NCBI RefSeq assembly: GCF_009711205.1
Contig: NZ_WMIG01000004.1
Coordinates: forward strand, 236,329 to 300,328
DNA from: Paracoccus litorisediminis
GTDB taxonomy: Bacteria; Pseudomonadota; Alphaproteobacteria; Rhodobacterales; Rhodobacteraceae
Length of the DNA: 64,000 nucleotides
Direction of reading: 5' to 3'
Shown: positions 1 through 8,507 of the stretch, piece after piece
Layout of the letters: the number at the start of each line of letters is the position of its first letter
How positions within the stretch are numbered: the first letter of the stretch is position 1
The notes under the pieces: generated by a model
What the model saw: only the letters and a program-made list of their open reading frames with translations
Told to the model about the DNA's origin: nothing
The model's database searches: none
Translations under genes and position numbers: made by a program

Positions 1-1306
1 CCGCCTCGACCTCGTCGCCACGCATGAACAGGGTCTGGTTGCCGCGGATCACGTCCATGATCAGGCGTTCGTAAGCGTCGGGCATGTCGGTGCCATTCGC
101 GCCAAGCGCGTCGGCAAAGCTCATGTCCAGCGGCACCTGCACCAGACGCATCCCCCCCGGCCCCGGTTCCTTGATCATCACGGTCAAGTCCATGCCCTCG
201 TTCGGTTGCAGCTTGATGACAAGCTGGTTCGAGCGCGGGCCGTCGGATTCGTCAAAGATCGAATGCGGCGGTGCCTTGAAAGTGACCACAATCTCGCTGG
301 TGCGGGCACGCAGCTTCTTGCCGGTGCGCAGATAGAAGGGCGTGCCGGTCCAGCGCCAATTGGCGATGTTCACCTTGAGCGCGACATAGCTTTCGGTGCG
401 GGAATCGGGGTTTTCCGCGTCCTTGAGATAATCCGAGCCATCCGGGCTGCCGCGATACTGGCCGCGCACGATGTCGCCCGGCTCCAGCGGTTCCAGCGCG
501 CGGATCACCTTCAGCTTTTCGTCGCGCACCGCGTCGGGGTCAAAGTGATAGGGCGGCTCCATCGCGATCAGGCACAGAAGCTGCATCATGTGGTTCTGGA
601 CCATGTCGCGGATCGCGCCGGAATGGTCGTAATATTCGCCGCGCCCGCCGACACCCACCGTCTCGGCCACGGTGATCTGGACGTGATCGACGTATTGCGC
701 GTTCCACAGCGGCTCGAACAGCATATTGGCGAAGCGCACCGCCATCAGGTTCTGGACGGTTTCTTTGCCCAGATAATGGTCGATCCGGTAGATCTGGTTT
801 TCCGCGAAATGCCGGGCCAGCGTCGCGTTCAGGTCGCGCGCGGTGGCAAGGTCGCGGCCAAAGGGCTTTTCGACCACGATGCGGCTGTGCTGATCGGCAA
901 TGCCGTTTTCGGCCAGCCGCTGGGCGATGTCGCCAAACAGCGCCGGCGCGACCGAGAAGTAAAAGGCATGAACGACGCCGGGGCGGATGCGGGATTTCAG
1001 CTCGGCCCAGCCGTCGCTGCCGCGCGCGTCAATGGCGACATAGCCCAGATGGTTCAGGAAATCGTCGATCTGCGAGAGGTCATCGCCCTTGCCCGCGAAT
1101 TCGCGGATGGCGGCGCGGGCTTCCTCGCGAAAGGCCTTGTCATCCTGCTTGGTGCGGGCCGCGCCGATGATCTGGGCCGAGGCCGGGATCTGGCCCGCGA
1201 CATAGCGCCGGTACAGGCCCGGCAGGATCTTGCGATGGGCCAGATCGCCCGTCGCGCCAAAGATCACAAGGTCGAATTCGTCCACCGGAATGATGCGTGA
1301 AACCAT
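1..1306 (-). CDS. zwf: Glucose-6-phosphate 1-dehydrogenase, 3' end outside window
   Basis: Oxidises glucose 6-phosphate to 6-phosphogluconolactone with NAD(P)+, the entry to the Entner-Doudoroff and oxidative pentose phosphate routes in the cytoplasm. The ATG at 1306 follows a GAGGGG ribosome site and opens about 435 codons before the window edge, so roughly the last 50 residues are missing. Visible family marks are the N-terminal dinucleotide motif VIFGATGDLAHRK, the substrate motif RIDHYLGKE, and the C-terminal stretch YERLIMDVIRGNQTLFMRGDEVEA-like at the edge (only the start is shown here). The next genes would lie to the left; pgl is the usual neighbour. Its promoter carries the same operator-like site as edd at 3.2 kb, which suggests joint control. 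Confidence 0.96.
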   Translation of the reverse strand, partial: MVSRIIPVDEFDLVIFGATGDLAHRKILPGLYRRYVAGQIPASAQIIGAARTKQDDKAFREEARAAIREFAGKGDDLSQIDDFLNHLGYVAIDARGSDGWAELKSRIRPGVVHAFYFSVAPALFGDIAQRLAENGIADQHSRIVVEKPFGRDLATARDLNATLARHFAENQIYRIDHYLGKETVQNLMAVRFANMLFEPLWNAQYVDHVQITVAETVGVGGRGEYYDHSGAIRDMVQNHMMQLLCLIAMEPPYHFDPDAVRDEKLKVIRALEPLEPGDIVRGQYRGSPDGSDYLKDAENPDSRTESYVALKVNIANWRWTGTPFYLRTGKKLRARTSEIVVTFKAPPHSIFDESDGPRSNQLVIKLQPNEGMDLTVMIKEPGPGGMRLVQVPLDMSFADALGANGTDMPDAYERLIMDVIRGNQTLFMRGDEVEA

Positions 1307-1331
1307 CTGCCCCTCCTCATCGTTCGGCTTG

Positions 1332-1360
1332 GGACTACCGTTTGATAGCGGTAACATCAA
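1332..1360 (-). promoter_or_regulatory. zwf promoter with operator in the spacer
   Basis: Read on the minus strand, a -35-like TTGATG (1355-1360) and a -10-like TAGTCC (1332-1337) are 17 bp apart. The spacer carries TTACCGCTATC, and together with the -35 it gives GATGTTACCGCTATC. One half resembles the LacI/GntR-type gluconate operator half-site ATGTTACC known from enterobacteria. The edd promoter has the same arrangement. Assignment to a regulator family is inference. Confidence 0.5.
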
Positions 1361-1390
1361 CCCTGCCCTCATCTTTGTCGTATCCTGTGC

Positions 1391-1948
1391 TTAACCGCGT
1401 GGCGGCGCAACATCGGACCCTGCCAGTCGCGTGATGGCCTTGGCAAGACGGGGCAGTCTGGCGCGCCGCATCAATTCCTTGTGCGGAATTTCTCCGCCTG
1501 CCTGACGGGCACGGGCCTCGGTCGCGGCTATGGCATCGGTCACGGCTTCCGGCGCGGACAGATAGATCTCGCGCAGGAATTCGTCGGGATGGATCGCCTG
1601 CAGCCCGACGGCGGCCAACGTCCCGCGCGGGAAATCGCGCAGGTTCGCTGTGACGATATGGCTGGCGCCTGCGGCCAGCGCCGCCTCGACCACGTGGCGG
1701 TCGGCGGGGTCGGGCAAATCCAGCCCCTCGGCCCCGCCCGAAGGCGCGACCATCGCGGCGGGAAAGCGGTCCTGCAGCAGGGCGATCTCGACCCCGGCCG
1801 AGACCCCCTGCCGGTCGGCTGCCAGCCGCCATTCGTCAAGAATGCGCTGCGACCAGAAGGGCTGGAACTGCCCCGTGCCCGCGACATCGGCGAGGATCTC
1901 CCTCAGCACGGTCGGGTAAAGCACGCAGGCGTCCAGAACCGCCTTCAT
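1391..1948 (-). CDS. PIN-domain protein
   Basis: A 185-residue protein with a PIN nuclease-like fold: the N-terminal [12 protein letters not shown] carries the first acidic residue, a middle [12 protein letters not shown] carries further acidic residues, and [11 protein letters not shown] is the typical C-terminal PIN motif. PIN domains are Mg2+-dependent RNases, often VapC-type toxins. The start overlaps the rlmI stop by four bases (ATGA), so it is translationally coupled to a 23S rRNA methyltransferase. No antitoxin-sized gene lies beside it, so a classical toxin-antitoxin role is not supported; a house-keeping RNA role is as likely. Function is inferred from fold only. Confidence 0.8.
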   Translation of the reverse strand: MKAVLDACVLYPTVLREILADVAGTGQFQPFWSQRILDEWRLAADRQGVSAGVEIALLQDRFPAAMVAPSGGAEGLDLPDPADRHVVEAALAAGASHIVTANLRDFPRGTLAAVGLQAIHPDEFLREIYLSAPEAVTDAIAATEARARQAGGEIPHKELMRRARLPRLAKAITRLAGSDVAPPRG

Positions 1949-3141
1949 CCGTCAAGCCGGAAGAACAGCGCCTTGAGATAGCCCGACTCGGCCAGTTGCG
2001 GCAGGGTCGGATGGTCGGGACCGGCCTGACCGGTATGCAGCAACTGCATCCGCCGTCCGCCCCGCCCGATGCCGCGTGCGCTGGCGTTGCGGAAGGCCGA
2101 CAGGTCCGCCGCATGGCTGCACGAGCACAGGCCCAGATAGCCGCCCGGCGCGACCAAGGGCGCGGCCAGCTTCGCCACCCGCTCATAAGCGCGCAGACCG
2201 GCTTCAAGCGCCTGTTTCGAGGGCGCAAAGGCCGGTGGGTCGCAAATGACCACGTCGAATTGCGCGCCCTCGGCCTGCAGCGCTTCCAACTGGTCAAAGG
2301 CATCGCCTTGGCGCGTGGTCAGCCGATCCTCGGCACCCATGGCCTTGGCCCCGCCTCGCGCCAGTTCAAGCGCCGCAGCCGAGCCGTCGACGCAGGTCGT
2401 ATGCTCGGCCCCCGTGGCCAGCGCCGCCAGACCGAAGCCGCCGACATGCGAGAACACGTCCAGCACCCGCGCGCCCTTGGCCAGTCGTTGCGCAAAGGCA
2501 TGGTTCGGGCGCTGGTCATAGAACAGCCCGGTCTTTTGCCCCTGGGTCAGGTCGGCCAGATAGGTCGCGCCATTCATCGATACCTCGACCGGGCCGTTGA
2601 CGGCGCCGGACAGGATCTCGGTCCGCTCGTCCAGCCCCTCAAGGCTGCGCACGCGGCCCTGACCGTTCAGGATCACGGTCGAGACGCCGGTGACATCGCG
2701 CAGTGCGGCGGCAATATCCTCGATCATGCGATCGGCCCAGGCCGAGTTCGGCTGGATCACGGCAGCATCGCCGAAACGGTCGATGATGGTGCCGGGCAAG
2801 CCGTCGGCCTCGGCATGGATCAGGCGATAGAAGGGGCGATCAAACAGCCGCTCGCGCAGGGCCAGTGCCCGCGTCAGTTTCGCGGCGATCCACTCGCGGG
2901 TGATGCGGACCTCGGGGTCGGGGTCCATCATCCGCGCGGTGATCTTGGAATTCGTGTTCACGGTGACCACGCCCATCGGGCGACGCTCGGCATCCTCAAG
3001 GATGGCAAAGCTGCCGGCGGGAATGGCGCGGGTGCGGCGGTCGACCACCAGTTCATCCGCGAAAACCCAAGGGAAGCCGTGGCGGATGGCCTGCGGTTTC
3101 GACTTCGGACGCAGGCGGATAATGGGCAGTTCTTGGGTCAT
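1945..3141 (-). CDS. rlmI: RlmI-like 23S rRNA (cytosine-5) methyltransferase
   Basis: Probable SAM-dependent m5C methyltransferase; the family member RlmI modifies 23S rRNA C1962. The 398 residues show an N-terminal PUA-like RNA-binding region (about 1-80), the family motif [11 protein letters not shown] (201-211), the SAM-binding strand [10 protein letters not shown] (228-237), the catalytic-site motif DPPAFAPSK (301-309) and a cysteine pair in CSCSH (339-343). Length fits the family. The ATG at 3141 is the first in frame. It is followed with ATGA overlap by the PIN gene, the two probably forming one transcript that ends before zwf. Exact rRNA target is inferred from family. Confidence 0.88.
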   Translation of the reverse strand: MTQELPIIRLRPKSKPQAIRHGFPWVFADELVVDRRTRAIPAGSFAILEDAERRPMGVVTVNTNSKITARMMDPDPEVRITREWIAAKLTRALALRERLFDRPFYRLIHAEADGLPGTIIDRFGDAAVIQPNSAWADRMIEDIAAALRDVTGVSTVILNGQGRVRSLEGLDERTEILSGAVNGPVEVSMNGATYLADLTQGQKTGLFYDQRPNHAFAQRLAKGARVLDVFSHVGGFGLAALATGAEHTTCVDGSAAALELARGGAKAMGAEDRLTTRQGDAFDQLEALQAEGAQFDVVICDPPAFAPSKQALEAGLRAYERVAKLAAPLVAPGGYLGLCSCSHAADLSAFRNASARGIGRGGRRMQLLHTGQAGPDHPTLPQLAESGYLKALFFRLDG

Positions 3142-3205
3142 TTCGGGCCTCTTTGGATCGCGGCAGGATTGGCACGGCGGCGCGCGCGGGGCAAGAGTGG
3201 TGCGG

Positions 3206-3234
3206 TTGTATCGTTACCGCTAACGTCCTATAAG
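3206..3234 (+). promoter_or_regulatory. edd promoter with palindromic operator in the spacer
   Basis: A -35 TTGTAT (3206-3211), a 17-bp spacer and a -10 TATAAG (3229-3234) sit just ahead of edd. The spacer holds CGTTACCGCTAACG (3212-3225), with arms CGTTA and TAACG. A protein bound there would block polymerase, so repression is the natural reading. The predicted transcript start is near 3241, leaving a leader of about 15 nt that is mainly the AGGAGG ribosome site (3241-3246). Confidence 0.6.
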
Positions 3235-3255
3235 GCCGTCAGGAGGACGCCAGCC

Positions 3256-5058
3256 ATGACCCTGCACGCCACCGTCGACAAAGTGACCGACCGCATCCGC
3301 GAACGCTCGGCCAAGACCCGCGCCGCCTATGAGGCCAAGATCGCCCGCGCCGCCGAAGATGGCCCGCGCCGCGCGCATCTTTCCTGCGGAAATCAGGCAC
3401 ATGCCTATGCCGCAATGCCCGACAAGGCGGATTTCGCCACCACGCGCAAACCGAATATCGGTGTGGTGACAGCCTATAACGACATGCTGTCCGCCCACCA
3501 GCCTTATGAGCATTACCCCGAGATCATCCGCCGCGCCGCCCATGCCGCAGGCGCCACCGCACAAGTCGCAGGCGGTGTCCCCGCGATGTGCGACGGGGTG
3601 ACGCAGGGTCGCGCCGGGATGGAGCTGTCGCTGTTCTCGCGCGATGTCATTGCACTGGCGGCTGGCGTCGCGCTGTCCCATGACACGTTCGACGCGGCGC
3701 TGTATCTGGGCGTCTGCGACAAGATCGTGCCGGGTCTGGTCATTGCCGCGGCGACTTTCGGCCATATTCCTGCGGTCTTTGTGCCTGCCGGGCCGATGCC
3801 TTCGGGCCTGCCCAATGACGAAAAATCCAAGGTCCGCCAGCAATTCGCCACCGGCGAAGTCGGGCGCGAGGCCCTGATGGCCGCCGAGATGGCCAGCTAT
3901 CACAGCGCCGGAACCTGCACCTTCTATGGCACCGCGAACTCGAACCAGATGCTGATGGAGTTCATGGGCCTGCATTTGCCGGGTTCAAGCTTCGTCAACC
4001 CGAACACGCCCCTGCGCGATGCGCTGACCACGGCAGCGGTCAGCCGCGCCGCCAGCATCACCCGGCTGGGCAACGATTTCCTGCCCGCGGGCGAGGTGCT
4101 GGACGAGCGCGCCTTCGTCAACGGCATCGTCGGGCTGATGTCCACCGGCGGCTCGACCAACCTGATCCTGCATCTGCCCGCCATGGCGCGGGCGGCGGGC
4201 GTGCTGCTGGACCTCGAAGATTTCCACGACCTGTCGGAATGCGTGCCGCTGATGGCGCGGGTCTATCCGAACGGGCTGGCCGACGTGAACCATTTCCACG
4301 CTGCCGGAGGCCTCGGCTTCATGATCGGACGGCTGCTGGATGCGGGCCTGCTGCATCAGGACGTGCGCACCATCGCGGGCGGCGGGCTGGATTTGTATGC
4401 ACAAGAGCCCCGCCTTCAGGGCAATCAGGTGCATTGGGTCGATGGCGCACGAGAATCGCTGAACGACAAGATCCTGCGCCCGGCCTCCGATCCCTTTGCC
4501 GCGACGGGCGGGTTGAAACAGCTTTCGGGTAATCTGGGCCGGGGTGTCATCAAGGTCTCTGCCGTCGCACCCGAGCGCCACATCATCGAGGCCCCTGCCC
4601 GCGTCTTTGCCGATCAGGAAGAGGTCAAGGCCGCCTTCAAGCGTGGCGAGTTCACCACCGACACCATCGTCGTTGTCCGCTTTCAGGGACCGCGTGCCAA
4701 TGGCATGCCCGAGCTGCATTCGCTGACCCCGACGCTGGCGGTGTTGCAGGATCGCGGGTTGCGCGTGGCACTGGTCACCGACGGGCGGATGTCCGGCGCC
4801 TCGGGCAAGGTTCCGGCGGCGATCCATGTCTCGCCCGAGGCCGCGAATGGCGGACCCTTGGCGCGGGTGCAGGATGGCGACATCATCCGGCTGGATGCGG
4901 TCGCGGGGACGCTGGAATGCCTTGCCCCGGATTTCGCCGGGCGTACCCCCGCAACCTACGACCCCGCCGCCAATGCCGAAGGCATGGGCCGCGAGTTGTT
5001 CAGCGCCTTCCGCGCCCATGTCAGCCCGGCGACCGAAGGCGCGGCCATCGTCGTCTGA
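3256..5058 (+). CDS. edd: Phosphogluconate dehydratase
   Basis: Dehydrates 6-phosphogluconate to 2-keto-3-deoxy-6-phosphogluconate, the committing step of the Entner-Doudoroff pathway. It is an IlvD/Edd-family iron-sulfur dehydratase of 600 residues, the usual Edd length. Cluster and substrate motifs visible include [22 protein letters not shown], the [15 protein letters not shown] segment, [16 protein letters not shown] and [14 protein letters not shown]. The ATG at 3256 is set by AGGAGG nine bases upstream; the open frame extends further 5' but without matching family sequence. The gene stands alone on the plus strand; eda is not next to it. The operator in its promoter matches that of zwf. 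Confidence 0.97.
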   Translation: MTLHATVDKVTDRIRERSAKTRAAYEAKIARAAEDGPRRAHLSCGNQAHAYAAMPDKADFATTRKPNIGVVTAYNDMLSAHQPYEHYPEIIRRAAHAAGATAQVAGGVPAMCDGVTQGRAGMELSLFSRDVIALAAGVALSHDTFDAALYLGVCDKIVPGLVIAAATFGHIPAVFVPAGPMPSGLPNDEKSKVRQQFATGEVGREALMAAEMASYHSAGTCTFYGTANSNQMLMEFMGLHLPGSSFVNPNTPLRDALTTAAVSRAASITRLGNDFLPAGEVLDERAFVNGIVGLMSTGGSTNLILHLPAMARAAGVLLDLEDFHDLSECVPLMARVYPNGLADVNHFHAAGGLGFMIGRLLDAGLLHQDVRTIAGGGLDLYAQEPRLQGNQVHWVDGARESLNDKILRPASDPFAATGGLKQLSGNLGRGVIKVSAVAPERHIIEAPARVFADQEEVKAAFKRGEFTTDTIVVVRFQGPRANGMPELHSLTPTLAVLQDRGLRVALVTDGRMSGASGKVPAAIHVSPEAANGGPLARVQDGDIIRLDAVAGTLECLAPDFAGRTPATYDPAANAEGMGRELFSAFRAHVSPATEGAAIVV

Positions 5059-5079
5059 CGGGCCACCTGATCCGGGTGG

Positions 5080-5550
5080 CTAATGGGCCGCCCGGAACGA
5101 GATCAGATGGCTTGGTCCGCCCTGCCCCGGAAACTCGCGGCGATGCGCAAAGCTGATCACGCGGATCACCTCGGCACCTTCCTCGGGTCGGACAAAGACC
5201 ATCCGCAGGTTGTCCCTCGCCTTCGGCTCGGCGATTGCAAACACCCGCGCATCCACCCGGAACCGCCGCCCCGAGCGCGAGACATGCGCCAGTTCCGGCA
5301 GGTGTCTTTCGACGCCCGCACGCAGGTCCAGCAGATGGCTGAGACGCCCGGCGCAACGCTCGGCCAGATCGAGAAGCACCCAGACCGGACGGCCGATCAC
5401 CTCATCCCGCGTATATCCGATCAGGCGCAGGTAGCTGTGGTTGATCGCAACGATCCGGCCCACGCTATCCAGAACAAGAACCGCAGGGTGGCTGTGCAGC
5501 GCGGGCAGCACCGCATCCGTCCCACATATCAGCGAAATATCATCAGACAT
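5080..5550 (-). CDS. Single PAS-domain protein
   Basis: A 156-residue protein made almost entirely of one PAS domain: VLVLDSVGRIVAINHSYLRLIGYTRDEVIG-type strands and helix (about residues 22-55, described here by their ends VLVLD and EVIGR) followed by the core and beta-scaffold. No kinase, GGDEF or DNA-binding domain is attached, and there is no LOV cysteine motif (NCRFLQ). It could be a small-molecule or redox sensor acting through a partner, but no ligand can be read. The ATG at 5550 has GGAG seven bases upstream; a TTG two codons earlier is less likely. It lies downstream of the LMW-phosphatase-like gene with a 55-bp gap. Confidence 0.78.
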   Translation of the reverse strand: MSDDISLICGTDAVLPALHSHPAVLVLDSVGRIVAINHSYLRLIGYTRDEVIGRPVWVLLDLAERCAGRLSHLLDLRAGVERHLPELAHVSRSGRRFRVDARVFAIAEPKARDNLRMVFVRPEEGAEVIRVISFAHRREFPGQGGPSHLISFRAAH

Positions 5551-5605
5551 GGGCAAACTCCGTTCGGGTTCACCCTATCCCTAGGCCAGATCGCCTAAGA
5601 TTCGG

Positions 5606-6085
5606 TTAGCGGGCAGAGTTTTCCGCAGCCTGCGACAGCGGCGGGCCAAAGCGCTGGATCAGCCGGTCGCGGATCTGGTCGCGGATCTGGCGATACAGCG
5701 CCAGCTTTGCCTCGCGTCCCTCGGCCAGACCGGTCGGATCCATGATCGGCCAGTATTCGACCTCCAGATGCGCGATGCGGGTCAATTCCAGCGCCTGCCG
5801 CTGGCTGGCCGGGGACAGCGCCACCACCAGATCGAAACTGCCCAGATCGTCGCCCCATTCCTTCATCTCGTCGAAGGAACGGGATCGGTGCTTGGAGATT
5901 TCGACGCCGATTTCGTTGCAGACGGCGATGGCAAAGCCGTCCACCTCCATGTCGTTCTTGACCCCGGCCGATTGCACATAGGCCACGCGACCGTAGAAAT
6001 GCTTCATCATTCCTTCGGCCATGGGCGAGCGGATCGCGTTGTGATCGCAGCAGAACAGTATCGAACCTGGGATCTGTCCCGCCAC
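5606..6085 (-). CDS. Low-molecular-weight phosphatase / arsenate reductase-fold protein
   Basis: The protein (159 residues) has the LMW phosphatase P-loop CX5R near the N-terminus, seen as CDHNAIRS (Cys13 to Arg19), and the late acidic motif IMDPTG that supplies the general-acid Asp. Members act as tyrosine phosphatases or thioredoxin-type arsenate reductases; the sequence does not decide which. The start is GTG at 6085, with GGAG eight bases upstream overlapping the end of the UPF0262 gene; the N-terminal sequence from this GTG lines up with the family. It is the last tightly spaced gene of the murA-hisD cluster. The location beside hisD and UPF0262 is typical of Rhodobacteraceae. Confidence 0.85.
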   Translation of the reverse strand: MAGQIPGSILFCCDHNAIRSPMAEGMMKHFYGRVAYVQSAGVKNDMEVDGFAIAVCNEIGVEISKHRSRSFDEMKEWGDDLGSFDLVVALSPASQRQALELTRIAHLEVEYWPIMDPTGLAEGREAKLALYRQIRDQIRDRLIQRFGPPLSQAAENSAR

Positions 6086-6088
6086 GGC

Positions 6089-6577
6089 TTACTCCGGGAT
6101 AAGGGCGCAGATCAGGGTGAAAAGTCGCCGGGAGGTGTCGATGTCGATGACCGCCTTACCTTCCAGCCGCTCTTGCAGGGTGCGGGCCCCTTCATTGTGA
6201 ATGCCGCGCCGGGCCATGTCTATCGCCTCGATCTGGGCGGGCGGCAGGCGCTTTACCGCATCGAAATAACTGGCGCAGATCTGGAAGTAGTCCTTGACGG
6301 TCTGGCGGAACGGGCCAAGCGCCAGATGGAACTCGGCCACGCGCTCGCCGCCATCGGTCGAGATGTCAAAGACCAGCCGCTTTTCGCGCAAGGCAAGGAT
6401 CAGCGCATAGGGACCGGCGGGGGCGGGCTGCCCCTCGCGGCCGGGCAGGCTGAAGCTGTTTTCTTCGAGCAGGTCGAAAATGGCGACGCGGCGGTCCTGC
6501 TCCATCTCGGCCGAGGCCGGAGGCAGCGCGCTGTCGTCGATCGAGATGCGGACGATCCGGGCAGGGGGCTGTCTCAT
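6089..6577 (-). CDS. UPF0262 family protein
   Basis: A soluble 162-residue protein recognised as UPF0262, a family of unknown function in alphaproteobacteria. Key stretches are an N-terminal RIVRISIDD, a middle KRLVFDI and ALGPFRQTVKDYF, and a C-terminal RRLFTLICAL. The start ATG at 6577 overlaps the hisD stop by four bases, so translation is coupled to hisD, and the LMW-phosphatase-like gene follows after 3 bp. The coupling suggests co-expression but says nothing sure about the job. No membrane segment or signal peptide is seen. Confidence 0.88.
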   Translation of the reverse strand: MRQPPARIVRISIDDSALPPASAEMEQDRRVAIFDLLEENSFSLPGREGQPAPAGPYALILALREKRLVFDISTDGGERVAEFHLALGPFRQTVKDYFQICASYFDAVKRLPPAQIEAIDMARRGIHNEGARTLQERLEGKAVIDIDTSRRLFTLICALIPE

Positions 6578-7884
6578 GCACCGCCCCGGTTCAGGGCCCG
6601 GATACGGGCCGCGACCGAAAGGCCGTGGGCCGAAAGCCCCTCGGAAGCCGCCAGACGCACCGCAGCCGGGCCGATCGCCCCCAGCGCCTCGGGCGTCAGC
6701 CGCGCCATCGTCGTGCGCTTGAGGAAATCCATCACCGACAGCCCCGACGAGAACCGCGCCGAACGCGCCGTCGGCAGGACGTGGTTCGGGCCGCTGACGT
6801 AATCGCCGACCGCCTCGGGGGTCCAGCCGCCAAGGAAGATCGCCCCGGCATGGCGGGTCTTGCGCGACAGCGCCTCGGGGTCCGAGACGCAAAGCTCAAG
6901 ATGCTCGGGGGCGACGCGGTCAGAAAGCTTGGCCGCCTCATCCAGATCACGCGTCACGATGACGGTGCCATAATCGCGCCAGCTGGCACCGGCGACGGCA
7001 GCGCGGGGCAGCGTCGGCAGGATGCGCTCAACCTCGGCCACGACGGCGCGGGCCAGTGCATCGTCGGGGGTCACCAGAATCGACTGGGCGTCGGCGTCAT
7101 GTTCGGCCTGTGCCAGCAGGTCCAGCGCCAGCCATTCGGGGTTCTGTTCGCCTTCGGCAATGATCAGCACCTCGGAGGGGCCGGCGATCATGTCGATGCC
7201 GACGCGGCCAAAGACATGACGCTTGGCCGCCGCGACATAGGCATTGCCGGGGCCGGTAATCTTGTCGACAGGACGGATGGTTTCGGTGCCATAGGCCATG
7301 GCCGCAATCGCCTGCGCCCCGCCGATGCGGTAGATTTCATCGACGCCTGCGAGTTCGGCGGCCAGCAGCACCAGCGGATTGACGATGCCATCCGGGGTGG
7401 GCACGCAGATCACCAGACGCTCAACACCCGCCACGCGCGCGGGAATCGCATTCATCAGGACCGAGGAGGGGTAGCTCGCCTGCCCGCCCGGCACATAGAG
7501 CCCGGCCGCTGAAACCGGCGTCCAGCGCCAGCCCAGGGTCGCGCCCTCGGGGTCGGTCCATTCCATGTCCTCGGGGATCTGGCGGGCGTGATAGGCGCGG
7601 ATGCGTTCCGCGGCCAGCGCCAACGCCGCGCGATCCTCGGGCGAGACCTTGGCGGTTTCCGCGGCGATTTCGGCCTTGGAGAAGGCGATCCCGCCCGGCG
7701 CAAGCTGCAACCGGTCGAAGCGGCCGGTCAGATCAAGCAGCGCCTCGTCGCCCCTTTCGCGGACATCCGCGATGATCGCGCTGACAGCCTCGTTCACATC
7801 GGCCGCGTCCTCGCGCTTCATCGACAGCATGTCGAGGAAACGCTGTTCAAAATCGGGCTGGGCGGTCGAGAGATGAAGGGGCAT
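6574..7884 (-). CDS. hisD: Histidinol dehydrogenase
   Basis: Catalyses the last two steps of histidine synthesis, L-histidinol to L-histidine, using NAD+ and Zn2+. The 436-residue protein shows GLYVPGGQASYPSS (dinucleotide region), DKITGPGN, MIAGPSEVLI, LLAQAEHD with a metal-site His, RVAPEHLEL, and the C-terminal HAGAIFLGGWTPEAVGDY and GPNHVLPT. I chose the ATG at 7884; a GTG two codons upstream (7890) is possible. It is followed by UPF0262 with ATGA overlap. A 143-bp gap separates it from DUF2948 and holds a GC-rich hairpin and one copy of the GGGTATTT repeat. No other his gene is in the window. Confidence 0.97.
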   Translation of the reverse strand: MPLHLSTAQPDFEQRFLDMLSMKREDAADVNEAVSAIIADVRERGDEALLDLTGRFDRLQLAPGGIAFSKAEIAAETAKVSPEDRAALALAAERIRAYHARQIPEDMEWTDPEGATLGWRWTPVSAAGLYVPGGQASYPSSVLMNAIPARVAGVERLVICVPTPDGIVNPLVLLAAELAGVDEIYRIGGAQAIAAMAYGTETIRPVDKITGPGNAYVAAAKRHVFGRVGIDMIAGPSEVLIIAEGEQNPEWLALDLLAQAEHDADAQSILVTPDDALARAVVAEVERILPTLPRAAVAGASWRDYGTVIVTRDLDEAAKLSDRVAPEHLELCVSDPEALSRKTRHAGAIFLGGWTPEAVGDYVSGPNHVLPTARSARFSSGLSVMDFLKRTTMARLTPEALGAIGPAAVRLAASEGLSAHGLSVAARIRALNRGGA

Positions 7885-7992
7885 GGTCACGCTCGCGATA
7901 TAGGAACTTGTTAGCGGCTGGAGCCAGACGGCTCAAGCGGCGATCACGGTGGGTTTGCGGCGGGCGCGACGCCTGGACGCGCCGCCGCAATT

Positions 7993-8008
7993 GGGTATTT
8001 GGGAACGG
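7993..8008 (+). repeat. Dispersed GGGTATTT repeat, degenerate half copy
   Basis: GGGTATTTGGGAACGG in the DUF2948-hisD gap shares its first eight bases and the later AACG with the element at 12.8, 45.6 and 46.7 kb. Directly to its left (about 7960-7990) is a GC-rich hairpin of GCGGCG and CGCCGC arms. A role as a transcript end between the two genes is possible but there is no U tract. Confidence 0.4.
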
Positions 8009-8027
8009 TGAGACCCGAAGGTCAGGT

Positions 8028-8507
8028 TCAATCCTGCGGATGTTCGGGGGCGCGGCGCGAGGGCGCGATATAGGGGCGGGTCACGTCGCGCAGTTCCACA
8101 TTCAGGCACTCCGCGTCGATGACCAGCGTGCCGTCGCCTGCGAATTCCAGATGCAGCCGCCCCGTGCCGTCCTGTCCCGCTTCCCATTTGAGCGCGAGCA
8201 GTTCCAGAATCAGGTCGCTGTCGGCGCGGTCGATGCCGTCGCTTTGCACGCGCTGCACGTCCGAGATCAGCAGGACGGCGCGGACCCGCTCATAGGGGCG
8301 ATCCTCGCGCTTTGCCTGTTCGGCATCCTCCCAGCGGAAGCGGTTCAGCAGCAAGGCCAGCTGGCGCTGGCGCATGTCATAGGAAATTTCGGTCACCGGC
8401 AGGATCGAATCCTGCACCAGCGCCGAAATCACCGTCAGGTCGTCCATATCCGCAGCGGCCAATGCAAGCGGCGCGGGATCAGCATCGGTGAAGCGTGCAT
8501 CACTCAT
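8028..8507 (-). CDS. DUF2948 family protein
   Basis: A 159-residue protein of the DUF2948 family, known from alphaproteobacteria next to murA and of unknown function. Typical segments are [15 protein letters not shown] near residues 20-34, the FRWEDAE motif near 58, [13 protein letters not shown] near 75-87 and [22 protein letters not shown] near 118-139 (only part is quoted as ends LHLEFAG and NVELRD). The ATG at 8507 lies inside the murA 3' end, an 8-base overlap, so it is probably translated from the murA message. No membrane segments. Confidence 0.88.
   Translation of the reverse strand: MSDARFTDADPAPLALAAADMDDLTVISALVQDSILPVTEISYDMRQRQLALLLNRFRWEDAEQAKREDRPYERVRAVLLISDVQRVQSDGIDRADSDLILELLALKWEAGQDGTGRLHLEFAGDGTLVIDAECLNVELRDVTRPYIAPSRRAPEHPQD

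Noticed and set aside
1391..1948. VapBC-type toxin-antitoxin pair
   Set aside because: There is no antitoxin-like gene next to the PIN gene; its only close partner is rlmI.
1996..5058. Long plus-strand frame of over 1000 codons covering rlmI and edd
   Set aside because: Its first part is the antisense of rlmI in high-GC DNA; only the portion from ATG 3256 with the AGGAGG site matches Edd.
8010..8030. GGTTCAATCC resembling a tRNA T arm
   Set aside because: No acceptor or anticodon arm around it; it is the end of the DUF2948 gene.
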